Positions 33,510 to 42,205 of a stretch of DNA of 64,000 nt are shown here, one piece after another. Made by a program: the position numbers and the translations under genes. The notes below the pieces were generated by a model. It did not search any database, was not told where the DNA came from, and saw only the letters and a list, made by a program, of their open reading frames with translations. The DNA is from an uncultured Gammaproteobacteria bacterium. Lineage in GTDB: Bacteria; Pseudomonadota; Gammaproteobacteria; HyVt-429. The first letter of the stretch is position 1. Each line of letters opens with the position of its first letter. The DNA lies in the NCBI GenBank assembly GCA_947259975.1, contig CAMYOD010000015.1:54616-118615 (forward strand). Reading direction: 5' to 3'.

Positions 33510-34301
33510 TCAATGTGACGCCATTTCGGGGGCTGCCGCGGCGCTGAAAAGACGGAAGAAGTTCTCGGTGGTGTAGGTTGCCACCTGTTCCAGGGGTTCA
33601 TCGCGCACCTCGGCGATACACTCGGCCACGTGGCGCACATAGCTCGGCTCGTTGGTCTTGCCCCGGTACGGGACCGGCGCCAGATAGGGTGAATCGGTCT
33701 CGATCAGCAGCCGGTCGGCGGGCACCTTGCGTGCCACCTCGCGCAGATTTTCGGCGCTCTTGAAGGTTACGATGCCGGACAGGGAAATATAGAAGCCAAG
33801 ATCCAGGGCCTTTTTCGCCACGGTCCAGTCTTCCGCGAAGCAATGCATCACGCCGCCGACGTCGCGGGCCTCTTCCGCGCGCATGATGTCCAGGGTGTCC
33901 ACGGCGGCGTCGCGCATATGGATGATCAGGGGTTTGGCGAGCGCATGCGCCGCCTGGATGTGGCGTGCGAAGCGGTCCCGTTGCCAGTCCAGGTCGCCCT
34001 CGGAGCGAAAATAATCCAGGCCGGTCTCCCCTACCGCGATGACGCGCGGATCCTGCCCGAGACCGACCAGTTCATCGACGCTGGGATCGAGCCCTTCCTG
34101 TTCGTTAGGGTGCACGCCCACGGAGGCATATACATGGTCGTATTGGTTCGCCAGGGCCTGGACGCGGGGAAAATCCTCCAGGTTTACCGACACGCACAGC
34201 AGGTAACCGACGTCGTTGTCCTGGGCGCGGGCAAGGACGCCGTCGAGATCGGCCTGCAGGGGTTCGAAATCGATATGGCAGTGGGAATCGACGAGTATCA
34301 C
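33510..34301 (-). CDS. TatD-family metal-dependent DNase/hydrolase (YcfH-type)
   Basis: 263 residues with the metal barrel DSHCHIDFE, GETGLDYF, HMRDAAVDT, HCFAEDW and IETDSPYLAP. The same gene closes the holB operon in E. coli (ycfH), where TatD-type nucleases act in DNA repair or tRNA-fragment turnover; the exact substrate is unsettled. It starts 4 bases after the pilZ stop and is the last gene of the 33.5-45.4 kb minus-strand operon. Confidence 0.92.
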   Translation of the reverse strand: MILVDSHCHIDFEPLQADLDGVLARAQDNDVGYLLCVSVNLEDFPRVQALANQYDHVYASVGVHPNEQEGLDPSVDELVGLGQDPRVIAVGETGLDYFRSEGDLDWQRDRFARHIQAAHALAKPLIIHMRDAAVDTLDIMRAEEARDVGGVMHCFAEDWTVAKKALDLGFYISLSGIVTFKSAENLREVARKVPADRLLIETDSPYLAPVPYRGKTNEPSYVRHVAECIAEVRDEPLEQVATYTTENFFRLFSAAAAPEMASH

Positions 34302-34305
34302 TGCC

Positions 34306-34758
34306 CTACATGGTGTGCGTGGGACGTTCCGACTTCAGGGCCGGGCCGAGCAAGGCCTCGATCTTGTTGCGGGCGGCGCCGGAATCCTTGCCGTTAAACT
34401 GAATGCCGACACCGGCGGCGCGATTGCCCTGGGCGCCGATCGGCGTGATCCACACCACCTGGCCGGCCACCGGCAGTTTTTCTTTTTCCTCCAGCAGGCT
34501 CAGCAGCATGAAGACCTCTTCACCGACCTTGTATTCCTTGCTGGTGGGAATAAACAGTCCGCCGTTGGTGACGAATGGTATATACGCCGCATATAGCGCG
34601 CTCTTGTCCTTGATGGTCAAGGACAAGACGCTTGGGCGATTCAGGTTCGACGGTGTGACGGCGTCTGCCCTTTTTGCCTGGGGCTTGCTCGCCTGGGCCT
34701 TCTCCGCCTGAGCCGTTTTCGTAGTCGTTCGCTTCCCGGTGCTTGCCATGTCGTTCAA
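34306..34758 (-). CDS. pilZ: PilZ-domain protein (type IV pilus type)
   Basis: 150 residues: a 40-residue lysine/alanine-rich N-terminal extension, then a PilZ domain (LSLTIKDKSALYAAYIPFVTNGGLFIPT, AGQVVWITPIGAQG, GVGIQF). The canonical c-di-GMP motif RxxxR is not seen, as in Pseudomonas/Xanthomonas PilZ proper, which controls pilus assembly without binding c-di-GMP. Position between holB and tatD is as in Pseudomonas. The start overlaps the holB stop by 4 bases (ATGA). Confidence 0.9.
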   Translation of the reverse strand: MNDMASTGKRTTTKTAQAEKAQASKPQAKRADAVTPSNLNRPSVLSLTIKDKSALYAAYIPFVTNGGLFIPTSKEYKVGEEVFMLLSLLEEKEKLPVAGQVVWITPIGAQGNRAAGVGIQFNGKDSGAARNKIEALLGPALKSERPTHTM

Positions 34759-35828
34759 GTCTTCCCCCGCAGGCTAAGTGTAGTCCAACTTATCAATAGG
34801 TCCTCCAACAACAGTGTCTCGTCGAGAACCCCGCCCGCCTGGCGTCGCGCCTCAGAAACCGCTTCAAAAAACCGGTATATATCATTTAATTCTATACGTT
34901 TTACCATGTTGTGCAATTCCGGCGTCGCGTCCGGGTTGAACAGGGCCGGCGGCGTGCCGGCGGTGCCGACCCGGGCCAGGTCCACGAGCCAGCGCTGCAG
35001 CCAGTCCAGGGCCTGAATCGCGCCTACTTTGGCCCAGCGCGCGGCACTCGCCACCGGATCGCCCTGACCCTGGGCCAGGGCCGCCAGGTCAGCGCGGAAG
35101 TGCTCCTGCTCCGCCAGCATCCCCCGTGCCGCACCCTGCTCTGCTGCCAGCGGTGCGCCGCCGCAGAGATCCAGCAGCCGCGTGTGCTCCGTTGCCGGGG
35201 TCTCGGGCAGTACCGCGGCCAGCCATGCCAGGGCCGCGGTTCGTTCGGGGACACTGAAGTCGAGCCGGCGGCAGCGGCTGTTGACCGTGGCGAGCAGCCG
35301 ATCCGGGTGGCTGCTCGCCAGCAGCAGGACGGTATCGCCGGGGGGTTCCTCGAGCAGTTTCAGCAGACTGTTGGCGGCGTTGACGTTCATGGCCTCCGCC
35401 GGAATGACGATCGCCACCTTGCGCGCACCCTGATGGGCCCGGGTCTGCAGATTATTGATGAGCGCGCGCACCTGATCGATGCTGATAATGACCGACTTGG
35501 TCTTGCGGCCCTTCGGCCGCTCACCCAGATAACGCAGTGCATACTGTGGCAGCGTGCCTTCCACGTCCACGACATCGCATTCCGGCTGCAGAACGTGCAG
35601 ATCCGGATGGGTGCCGGCGGCAAACAACTTACAGCCGGCACAGTCGCCACAGGCCGCAGTTTCGCCCTTGGCGTCGCTGCACAGGAGTCTTTGCGCCAGC
35701 GCCAGCGCGAAGCGGTTCTTGCCCAGGCCGGCAATGCCGGCGAGTAACAGCGCGTGCGGCAGGCGTGTCATGTCCCGGGTCAGGCGTTGCCATTGTTCTG
35801 CCTGCCAGGGATAGGGTGCGCCACTCAC
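34755..35828 (-). CDS. holB: DNA polymerase III subunit delta'
   Basis: Clamp-loader subunit, 357 residues. AAA+ module with a degenerate P-loop GIAGLGKNRFALALA, as usual for delta' which does not hydrolyse ATP, a four-cysteine zinc module (CSDAKGETAACGDCAGC), the SRC-like motif VNSRCRRLDF and a C-terminal collar domain. The start overlaps the tmk stop by 4 bases, and its own stop overlaps the pilZ start. Typical operon position. Confidence 0.94.
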   Translation of the reverse strand: MSGAPYPWQAEQWQRLTRDMTRLPHALLLAGIAGLGKNRFALALAQRLLCSDAKGETAACGDCAGCKLFAAGTHPDLHVLQPECDVVDVEGTLPQYALRYLGERPKGRKTKSVIISIDQVRALINNLQTRAHQGARKVAIVIPAEAMNVNAANSLLKLLEEPPGDTVLLLASSHPDRLLATVNSRCRRLDFSVPERTAALAWLAAVLPETPATEHTRLLDLCGGAPLAAEQGAARGMLAEQEHFRADLAALAQGQGDPVASAARWAKVGAIQALDWLQRWLVDLARVGTAGTPPALFNPDATPELHNMVKRIELNDIYRFFEAVSEARRQAGGVLDETLLLEDLLISWTTLSLRGKT

Positions 35829-36460
35829 GCCATCGTCTCGTTGAGCACCGCGCTGATTTGCGCTTCGACCTCGTCGATGGAGCCGGCGGCGTCGATCACC
35901 CGAAAGCGCGCGGGTTCCTGTTCCGCGCGGTGCAGATAATGTCTGCGCACCCGCTCCTGGAACGCGTGGTCCTCCTGTTCGAAGCGGTCCGGCACGCTGC
36001 GATTGCCGGCACGCTTGAGCCCGGCGTCCACCGGAATGTCGAACAGCAATGTGAGATCGGGTCGAAAACCGTCCTGTACCCAGGCCTCGAGAACCGCGAT
36101 GCGTTCGTCCGGGACCCCGCGGCCGCCGCCCTGGTAGGCATAGGTCGCGTCGGTGAAGCGGTCGCAGATGACCCAGCTACCGTCCAGCAATGCCGGCTTG
36201 ATGACTTCTTCCAGATGCTGCTCGCGGGCGGCGAACATCAACAGCAGTTCGGTATCGCCGGTGATGTCGAGGTCCTTCTGATGCAGCAACAACTCACGCA
36301 GTCGTTCACCCAGTTCGGTGCCACCGGGTTCACGGGTGACGAGGACCGGCAGTCCCTTGGCGCGCAGGAACTGTTCGACGAACGTCAGACAGGTGCTCTT
36401 GCCCGCGCCCTCGCCGCCTTCGAGGGTGATGAAGTAACCCTGCTGCGATGCCAGACTCAT
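35825..36460 (-). CDS. tmk: thymidylate kinase
   Basis: Phosphorylates dTMP to dTDP. 211 residues; P-loop GGEGAGKST, DR-type motif ICDRFTDATYAYQGGGRG, and the LID region RKxxDRFE-like in GNRSVPDRFEQED. Overlaps holB and mltG by 4 bases on each side, indicating tight translational coupling. Cytoplasmic. Confidence 0.96.
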   Translation of the reverse strand: MSLASQQGYFITLEGGEGAGKSTCLTFVEQFLRAKGLPVLVTREPGGTELGERLRELLLHQKDLDITGDTELLLMFAAREQHLEEVIKPALLDGSWVICDRFTDATYAYQGGGRGVPDERIAVLEAWVQDGFRPDLTLLFDIPVDAGLKRAGNRSVPDRFEQEDHAFQERVRRHYLHRAEQEPARFRVIDAAGSIDEVEAQISAVLNETMA

Positions 36461-37575
36461 CCCTGAATACTCCCACCCGGGGTGGCGTCGCGGGACGATT
36501 GCGGTTGAAAGGTGGAGAATTTGCGTGGCTTGCCACCGAGCTGATATTTGATCACGGCTTTGTTGTGCTCCGCCAGGGTCTCGGAAAATTGATGGCTGCC
36601 GTCGCCGCGGGCGACGAAATACAGCGCCCGCGTCTCGGTCGGATGCAACACGGCGGTGATGGCGTCGGCACCCGGCATCGCAATCGGTGTCGGCGGCAGC
36701 CCGGATCGGGTGTAGGTATTGTACGGCGTATCACGGCGCAAATCCCGCCGGCGCAGATTGCCGTCGAACTTCGGCCCGATGCCGTAGATGACGGTGGGGT
36801 CGGTCTGCAGGCGCATGCCTTTGTTGAGGCGATTGATGAACACCCCGGCGATCATGCCCCGTTCGTCGGCCCGCCCGGTTTCTTTCTCGACAATGGAGGC
36901 GAGTACCAGGGCCTCATCTGCGGTCTTGAGCGGCAGGTCGGCGGCCCGCTGCGGCCACGCGTCGGCGAGGAAGGCCTCCATTTTCATATAGGCCTGTTTG
37001 AGAATGGCCGCGTCCGACATCCCGGCCGTGTACTGGTAGGTCTCCGGGAAGAAACGCCCTTCCGGATGCTGATCCGGGCGATCGAGCCGTGCCATGATCG
37101 CCGCGACATCGAATTCCGCGGTCAACTGCTCGAGTTTCGGTGTTTGTGCCAGGGCGCGGCGAATTTGCGCGAAACTCCAGCCCTCGATGATGGTGAACTG
37201 GTAGGCGACGACTCGCCCGGACACCACCTGGTCGAGGATCTCGCGCGGCGTAATGCCCGCCGCAAACCGATACTCGCCGGCCTTGAGGTCGTGGCCGTGA
37301 CCCTTGAGGCGTGCCAACAGTTCAAACGCCCAGGGCTGATCGATGATGTCACGGGCTTGCAGGGTCTGCGCGACACCCTTGAGACTGGTGCCCGTCGGAA
37401 TGCTGACCAGTTGCGCTTGCGTGGTGAGGGACTGATTGGCAAACCAGGCGAGATAGACGCCGCTGCCCAGGACGAACCCGATCACACCCATTAGTACGGT
37501 GGTGACGACGACGCGCGGGAATCTGCTAGTCGGAAACAGCTGTCTGCAACGCACGCGTAATCTTGCCAATGTCAT
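36457..37575 (-). CDS. mltG: endolytic murein transglycosylase MltG
   Basis: 372 residues: one N-terminal transmembrane helix (about 21-45, VVVTTVLMGVIGFVLGSGVYLAW) and a periplasmic LysM-like plus YceG catalytic domain. The catalytic glutamate lies in the IVEKETGRADERGMIAGVF region, followed by LQTDPTVIYGIG and YNTYTRSGLPPTPIAMPG. It cuts nascent glycan and may set chain length. The ATG at 37575 makes a 50-base overlap with pabC; a later ATG at 37491 would lose the membrane helix, so the earlier start is preferred. Overlaps tmk by 4 bases. Confidence 0.95.
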   Translation of the reverse strand: MTLARLRVRCRQLFPTSRFPRVVVTTVLMGVIGFVLGSGVYLAWFANQSLTTQAQLVSIPTGTSLKGVAQTLQARDIIDQPWAFELLARLKGHGHDLKAGEYRFAAGITPREILDQVVSGRVVAYQFTIIEGWSFAQIRRALAQTPKLEQLTAEFDVAAIMARLDRPDQHPEGRFFPETYQYTAGMSDAAILKQAYMKMEAFLADAWPQRAADLPLKTADEALVLASIVEKETGRADERGMIAGVFINRLNKGMRLQTDPTVIYGIGPKFDGNLRRRDLRRDTPYNTYTRSGLPPTPIAMPGADAITAVLHPTETRALYFVARGDGSHQFSETLAEHNKAVIKYQLGGKPRKFSTFQPQSSRDATPGGSIQG

Positions 37576-38341
37576 AAGACTGATCGTCGATTTGTTTCAC
37601 CGGCCAGATGCCGATTAGCGAGTTTGTCAGAAATACTTCGTCTGCCGTGGCCAGGGTATCCCGCGTGATTTCCTGTTCACGCACCGTATGGCCCTGCGCT
37701 TGCGCCAGCTCCATGACGACTTCACGCATTACCCCGGCGACGCCACAATCCAATAATGCCGGGGTCACCAGCACGGCGCCATGGACGCAGAATAGATTAC
37801 TCATGGTGCCTTCGATGATCCGGTCCCGGTCGTCGAGCATCAAACCTTCCGCAAATTCCGCGCCCCATTCCCCGCGTGCCATCACCTGCTCGAGTCGATT
37901 CAGGTGCTTGATGCCCGCCAGTTGCGAGTTGCGCCCGAGCCGCGTGGTGCAGACACGTACCGTCACGCCGCCGCTGCGATAATCCGGATTATGGGTTGGC
38001 CAGGGCGATACCACCAGCACCCGGTTAGGCCGTGTCGGCACCGGCGGCGCATAGCCCCGATCCGCTACACCGCGGGTGACGATGATCTTCAATACCGCCC
38101 GCTCATGGGGTTCCGCCAGGCGCTCGGCTTCCGCGGCGATCAGGGCGATATCCGGCAGCGGATCGAAGCCGAGACGGCGTGCGCCGTCACGCAGGCGCTG
38201 CATATGCCGATCCCAATGACGCAAATGACCCTGGCGAATCGCGATGGTCTCGAACACGCCATCGCCGTAGTGCAGCCCGCGATCGTACACCGAGAGCGCG
38301 TCGGTCTCGGTGCCGTTGACCAGACTCGCTATGCCCGTCAC
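37526..38341 (-). CDS. pabC: aminodeoxychorismate lyase (PLP fold IV)
   Basis: Converts 4-amino-4-deoxychorismate to p-aminobenzoate and pyruvate for folate. 271 residues; the PLP lysine lies in GIKHLNRLEQVMARGEW and the fold-IV substrate loop in TRGVADRGYAPP. Overlaps mltG by 50 bases. The gene is next to pabB, so two steps of the pathway are linked; pabA, the glutaminase, is not in the window. Confidence 0.93.
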   Translation of the reverse strand: MTGIASLVNGTETDALSVYDRGLHYGDGVFETIAIRQGHLRHWDRHMQRLRDGARRLGFDPLPDIALIAAEAERLAEPHERAVLKIIVTRGVADRGYAPPVPTRPNRVLVVSPWPTHNPDYRSGGVTVRVCTTRLGRNSQLAGIKHLNRLEQVMARGEWGAEFAEGLMLDDRDRIIEGTMSNLFCVHGAVLVTPALLDCGVAGVMREVVMELAQAQGHTVREQEITRDTLATADEVFLTNSLIGIWPVKQIDDQSYDIGKITRALQTAVSD

Positions 38342-38347
38342 CCGACG

Positions 38348-39727
38348 CTACTCCGGCTCCAGGGCCCGGCGCATGCCTTTGGCCTTGGCGCGGGTTTCCT
38401 CGAGCTCACGTTGTGGCACCGAGTCGGCGACGATACCGGCGCCGGCACGAAACAGGATCTCCGCGCCGTCCTTGATAAGCGTACGTATGAGGATGTTGAA
38501 ATCCATGCTGCCGTCTCGATTGATGTAACCAAAGCTGCCGGTGTAGGCGCCGCGGCCGACCTGTTCCAGTTCGCTGATGATTTCCATACAACGCACTTTG
38601 GGACAGCCGGTAATGGTGCCGCCCGGAAACACCGCTCGCAACACATCAACGGGCGTCACGGCAGCCTTGAGTGTGCCGCTTACCTCGGAGACGATGTGAT
38701 GCACGTGCTGATAGGACTCTAACACCATCGATTCGGTGACTCGAACGCTGCCGGGCCGGCAGACGCGGCCGAGGTCGTTGCGCTCGAGATCGATCAACAT
38801 CACGTGTTCGGCCCGTTCCTTGGGGTGGCGCAAAAGCTCCTGCGACCAGACCCGATCCTGTTCTTCATCACGGCTGCGTGGATAGGTGCCGGCGATGGGG
38901 CGGGTTTCGACACGCGTCCCGTGTGTGCGTACCAGGCGCTCGGGCGACGAGCTGATAATGGCGCGATTGGAATCGAACATGGCGAGACCCGCAAACGGCC
39001 CCGGGTTGGTCGCCCGCAGACGGCGGTAGATCGCCGCCGCCGTGGTCGCCCCGGGTAATTGGCTGCGCCAGCTGCGGGATAAATTCACTTGAAAGACATC
39101 GCCTTCGTGGATGTAGTCCTTGATCCGTTGCACGTCGCGCAGATAATGCAGCGGCGGATCTTCTTCAATCGGCGTGTCCGGCGCTGCCCCATTGTCGGCT
39201 GTCACCGCGGCGTCGCTGCGGTCGTCGGCCAGATCCTGCAGCAGAGTTGCCGCCAGATGACTGGCGTCGGCTTCGCAGACCACGTGGGTCTGCTGGCGTG
39301 CGTGGTCGCGGATGATGGCGGCCGGGATGCGCACGGCGGCGGCCACCGGCAAGCCGCTCGCCGCCGGCAGGGTTGGTAGCTTGGGTTCGATCTCCCGTGC
39401 AATCTCGTAGCCGAGATAGACGAACCAGCCGCCGTGAAACGGCAGGTCTCCGTCCGCGTCGTCGGCACGATGTGCCTGTGCCCAGGTCTCCTCCAGGACG
39501 TTGAGAAAGCCATCTGCCTCGATGATCATACCGTCACGCGTTACGGTGCCGTCGTGAGCCAGGCTCAGCCGCGACTGCGGAAATGCGAACAGAATGTCGA
39601 AGCGGGACTGGGGCGTGCCGTGGGCGACACTTTCGAGCAGAAACGGGTAACGTTCCGGCGCGCGCTCGTGCAGCTCAAGCAGATCGCGCGTACTGTCGAG
39701 GGTTTGCCGGTGTGCTTGCGAACTCAT
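38348..39727 (-). CDS. pabB: aminodeoxychorismate synthase component I (chorismate-binding)
   Basis: 459 residues of the chorismate-utilising fold: VFQVNLSRSW, PAxx-type core LVRTHGTRVETRPIAGTYPRS, ERAEHVMLIDLERNDLGRVC and GGTITGCPKVRCMEIISELE. In E. coli PabB the motif PIKGT contains a lysine that forms a covalent intermediate; here it is PIAGT, as in anthranilate synthases. Adjacent pabC argues for a PabB role in spite of this. The ATG at 39727 is used; upstream in-frame codons overlap fabF-side sequence and lack a ribosome site. Confidence 0.88.
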   Translation of the reverse strand: MSSQAHRQTLDSTRDLLELHERAPERYPFLLESVAHGTPQSRFDILFAFPQSRLSLAHDGTVTRDGMIIEADGFLNVLEETWAQAHRADDADGDLPFHGGWFVYLGYEIAREIEPKLPTLPAASGLPVAAAVRIPAAIIRDHARQQTHVVCEADASHLAATLLQDLADDRSDAAVTADNGAAPDTPIEEDPPLHYLRDVQRIKDYIHEGDVFQVNLSRSWRSQLPGATTAAAIYRRLRATNPGPFAGLAMFDSNRAIISSSPERLVRTHGTRVETRPIAGTYPRSRDEEQDRVWSQELLRHPKERAEHVMLIDLERNDLGRVCRPGSVRVTESMVLESYQHVHHIVSEVSGTLKAAVTPVDVLRAVFPGGTITGCPKVRCMEIISELEQVGRGAYTGSFGYINRDGSMDFNILIRTLIKDGAEILFRAGAGIVADSVPQRELEETRAKAKGMRRALEPE

Positions 39728-39752
39728 CCGTTGCGCCAAGCGGCGACTTGAC

Positions 39753-40994
39753 TCACTGCAGTTTGCGGAACACCAGGGTGCCGTTGGTGCCGCCGAAGCC
39801 AAACGAATTCGACAGCGCCGCATTGATGGTCATCGCGCGTGCGGTACCCGGCACGAAATCCAGGTCGCACTCCGGATCGGGGTCGGTGAGATTGATGGTC
39901 GGTGGCGCGACGTCATTGGCCACCGACAGCGCGGTGTAGACGGCCTCGATGCCGCCGGCGGCACCGAGCAGATGCCCGGTCATGGATTTGGTCGAACTCA
40001 CCGCCAGTTTGTCGGCGTGCGCGCCGAAGGTGGTACGTACCGCAAGCGTCTCGGCGCGATCACCCAGCGGCGTCGAAGTGCCGTGGGCATTAACATAATC
40101 GATATCGCTCGGATTCATGCCCGCGTTGCGCAGGGCGTTGCTCATACAACGGGCGGCGCCGTCGCCGTCTTCCGGCGGACTGGTCATGTGATAGGCGTCG
40201 CCGCTCAGGCCGAAGCCGGCCAGCTCGGCATAGATGCGCGCGCCGCGCCGGCGCGCATGCTCCAGTTCCTCCAGGACCACAATACCGGCGCCCTCACCCA
40301 TGACGAAGCCATCACGGCCGCGATCCCAGGGTCGGCTCGCGCCCGCGGGATCGTCGTTACGTGCACTCAAGGCCTTGGCGTTGGCGAAACCGGCGATCGA
40401 GGTCGGTGTAATTGCCGCCTCCGCACCCCCGGCCACCATAACGTCCGCGTCGCCATACTCGATCAGGCGTCCGGCATCGCCGATGCCATGAGTTGCGGTG
40501 GAACAGGCGGTGACCATGGCCAGGTTGGGTCCCTTCATCCCATACATGATGGACAGGTTGCCGGCAATCATGTTGATGATGCTCATGGGGATATAGAACG
40601 GTGACACCCGGCGCCCGCCCTTGGCATCGAACAGCCGCGTGGTCACTTCGATGGTGCCGACGCCGCCGATGCCGGCACCGATGTGCACACCCATCCGGGG
40701 TGCGTTCGCTTCAGTGACCTCGAGGCCGGAATCCTTAACGGCTTCGATGCCGGCGGCCATGCCGATCTGAATAAAGCGGTCCATGCGGCGCAACTCCTTG
40801 GCGCTGAAGAAATCCGTTGGCACAAAGTCGGCCGCCTCACCGGCAATACGCACCGAGGTCAGGTCCGGATCATATTGCGTGATGGTGCGAATCCCGCTCT
40901 TGCCGGCGGTAATATTTTCCCAGTTCGACGTTACGCCGACGCCCAGCGGGGAGACGATGCCGAGACCGGTGATGACAACGCGACGTTTACTCAA
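39753..40994 (-). CDS. fabF: beta-ketoacyl-ACP synthase II
   Basis: Elongating condensing enzyme of type II fatty-acid synthesis, 413 residues. Catalytic cysteine in TACSTATHG (about residue 166), catalytic histidines in VNAHGTSTPLGD and KSMTGHLLGAAG, and the closing FGFGGTNGTLVF. It follows acpP through a terminator-like hairpin, so its expression is probably lower than acpP. Confidence 0.97.
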   Translation of the reverse strand: MSKRRVVITGLGIVSPLGVGVTSNWENITAGKSGIRTITQYDPDLTSVRIAGEAADFVPTDFFSAKELRRMDRFIQIGMAAGIEAVKDSGLEVTEANAPRMGVHIGAGIGGVGTIEVTTRLFDAKGGRRVSPFYIPMSIINMIAGNLSIMYGMKGPNLAMVTACSTATHGIGDAGRLIEYGDADVMVAGGAEAAITPTSIAGFANAKALSARNDDPAGASRPWDRGRDGFVMGEGAGIVVLEELEHARRRGARIYAELAGFGLSGDAYHMTSPPEDGDGAARCMSNALRNAGMNPSDIDYVNAHGTSTPLGDRAETLAVRTTFGAHADKLAVSSTKSMTGHLLGAAGGIEAVYTALSVANDVAPPTINLTDPDPECDLDFVPGTARAMTINAALSNSFGFGGTNGTLVFRKLQ

Positions 40995-41059
40995 TGACTG
41001 TCACCTTGCGGACGATGTAATGGGAAAATTTGCACGGCGATTACCCTAGCTGTAAAACC

Positions 41060-41096
41060 AAAAAAGGCCGTCGCCCGGAAGGTCCAGACGACGGCC
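41060..41096 (-). terminator. hairpin between acpP and fabF, probable attenuator
   Basis: On the minus strand: GGCCGTCG, a 15-base loop, CGACGGCC, followed by six or more Ts (41060-41065). As the downstream genes continue the same operon, partial termination would explain high acpP and lower fabF expression. Confidence 0.8.
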
Positions 41097-41111
41097 CGGG
41101 CGTGTGTGCGA

Positions 41112-41351
41112 TCAACTGCCGGTGTGGGCGTTGATGTAATCCATGGCCTGCTTCACGGTCGTGAGCTTTTCGGCTTCCTCGTCGGGAATCTCCGTATCGA
41201 ACTCTTCTTCGAGCGCCATTACCAGCTCAACGGTGTCCAACGAATCCGCACCGAGATCATCGACAAAAGACGCTTCCGGGGTCACCTGGTCTTGGTTGAC
41301 GCCCAGTTGCTCGGTGACAATTTTCGTGACACGCTCTTCAACGCTACTCAT
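41112..41351 (-). CDS. acpP: acyl carrier protein
   Basis: 79-residue acidic protein with the phosphopantetheine serine in [14 protein letters not shown] (Ser near residue 37). Carries growing acyl chains. The ATG at 41351 begins [12 protein letters not shown]; an upstream ATG at 41390 is ignored as it adds non-family residues. Linked to fabF and fabG as in E. coli. Confidence 0.98.
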   Translation of the reverse strand: MSSVEERVTKIVTEQLGVNQDQVTPEASFVDDLGADSLDTVELVMALEEEFDTEIPDEEAEKLTTVKQAMDYINAHTGS

Positions 41352-41446
41352 CTGTGGAATATCCTCCGAAACAAGTGATCGCGGGTCCAACGGGCCCGCA
41401 TTATTAACAGCTTTACCCTAATCCGTCCAGGCAGGTGTCGACCTGC

Positions 41447-42190
41447 CTAATTCATATACATTCCGCCGTTGACGTGCAACGTGTTCCCGGTGATGTAGTC
41501 AGCCATCGGTGAGGCCAGAAACACCACCGCATTGGCCACATCGTCGGTCGTGCCAAGTCGGCCGAGCGGGATCTGTTGCATTAGCGCCTCACGCTGCTCC
41601 GCCGGCAATTCACGGGTCATGTCGGTATCGATAAAACCCGGCGCGACCGCATTCACGGTGATATTGCGGCTCGCCAGCTCGCGCGCCACCGCGCGGGTAA
41701 AGCCCGCCACCCCGGCCTTGGCGCTGGCGTAATTCGCCTGCCCCGGGTTGCCGGTGGCGCCGACCACGGATGTGATGCTGATAATCCGTCCCTTGCGGGC
41801 CTTCATCATCGGCCGCACGCAGGCCTTGGTCATGCGAAATACCGACTTGAGATTGGTCTCCATGATCTCGTCCCAGTCGCTGTCGCGCATGCGCATCAGC
41901 AGGTTATCCCGCGTGATGCCGGCATTATTAACCAGGATGCTGGGGGCGCCAAGGGAATTTTCCAGGTCCTTCAGCAGGCCATCGACGGAGTCGGCGTCGG
42001 TCACATCGAGGACGGCGCCCTGCCCCTTAATCCCGTTTTCTTTCAGATAGCTGGAGATCTTTTCTGCACCACTACTCGAAGTAGCCGTCGCGACCACGGT
42101 GGCACCGGCACGCCCCAACGCCAGGGTGATGGCCTGACCGATACCGCGGCTGCCGCCGGTGACCAGTGCGATTTCATTTTCAAGCGACAT
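41447..42190 (-). CDS. fabG: 3-oxoacyl-ACP reductase
   Basis: NADPH-dependent reductase, 247 residues, short-chain dehydrogenase fold: GGSRGIGQAI cofactor loop, NNAGITRDNLLMRM, Ser-Tyr-Lys triad in SITSVVGATGNPGQANYASAKAG and the tail TGNTLHVNGGMYM. Upstream of acpP in the fab cluster. Confidence 0.97.
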   Translation of the reverse strand: MSLENEIALVTGGSRGIGQAITLALGRAGATVVATATSSSGAEKISSYLKENGIKGQGAVLDVTDADSVDGLLKDLENSLGAPSILVNNAGITRDNLLMRMRDSDWDEIMETNLKSVFRMTKACVRPMMKARKGRIISITSVVGATGNPGQANYASAKAGVAGFTRAVARELASRNITVNAVAPGFIDTDMTRELPAEQREALMQQIPLGRLGTTDDVANAVVFLASPMADYITGNTLHVNGGMYMN

Positions 42191-42205
42191 GTCCCGCTCC
42201 CGAGT

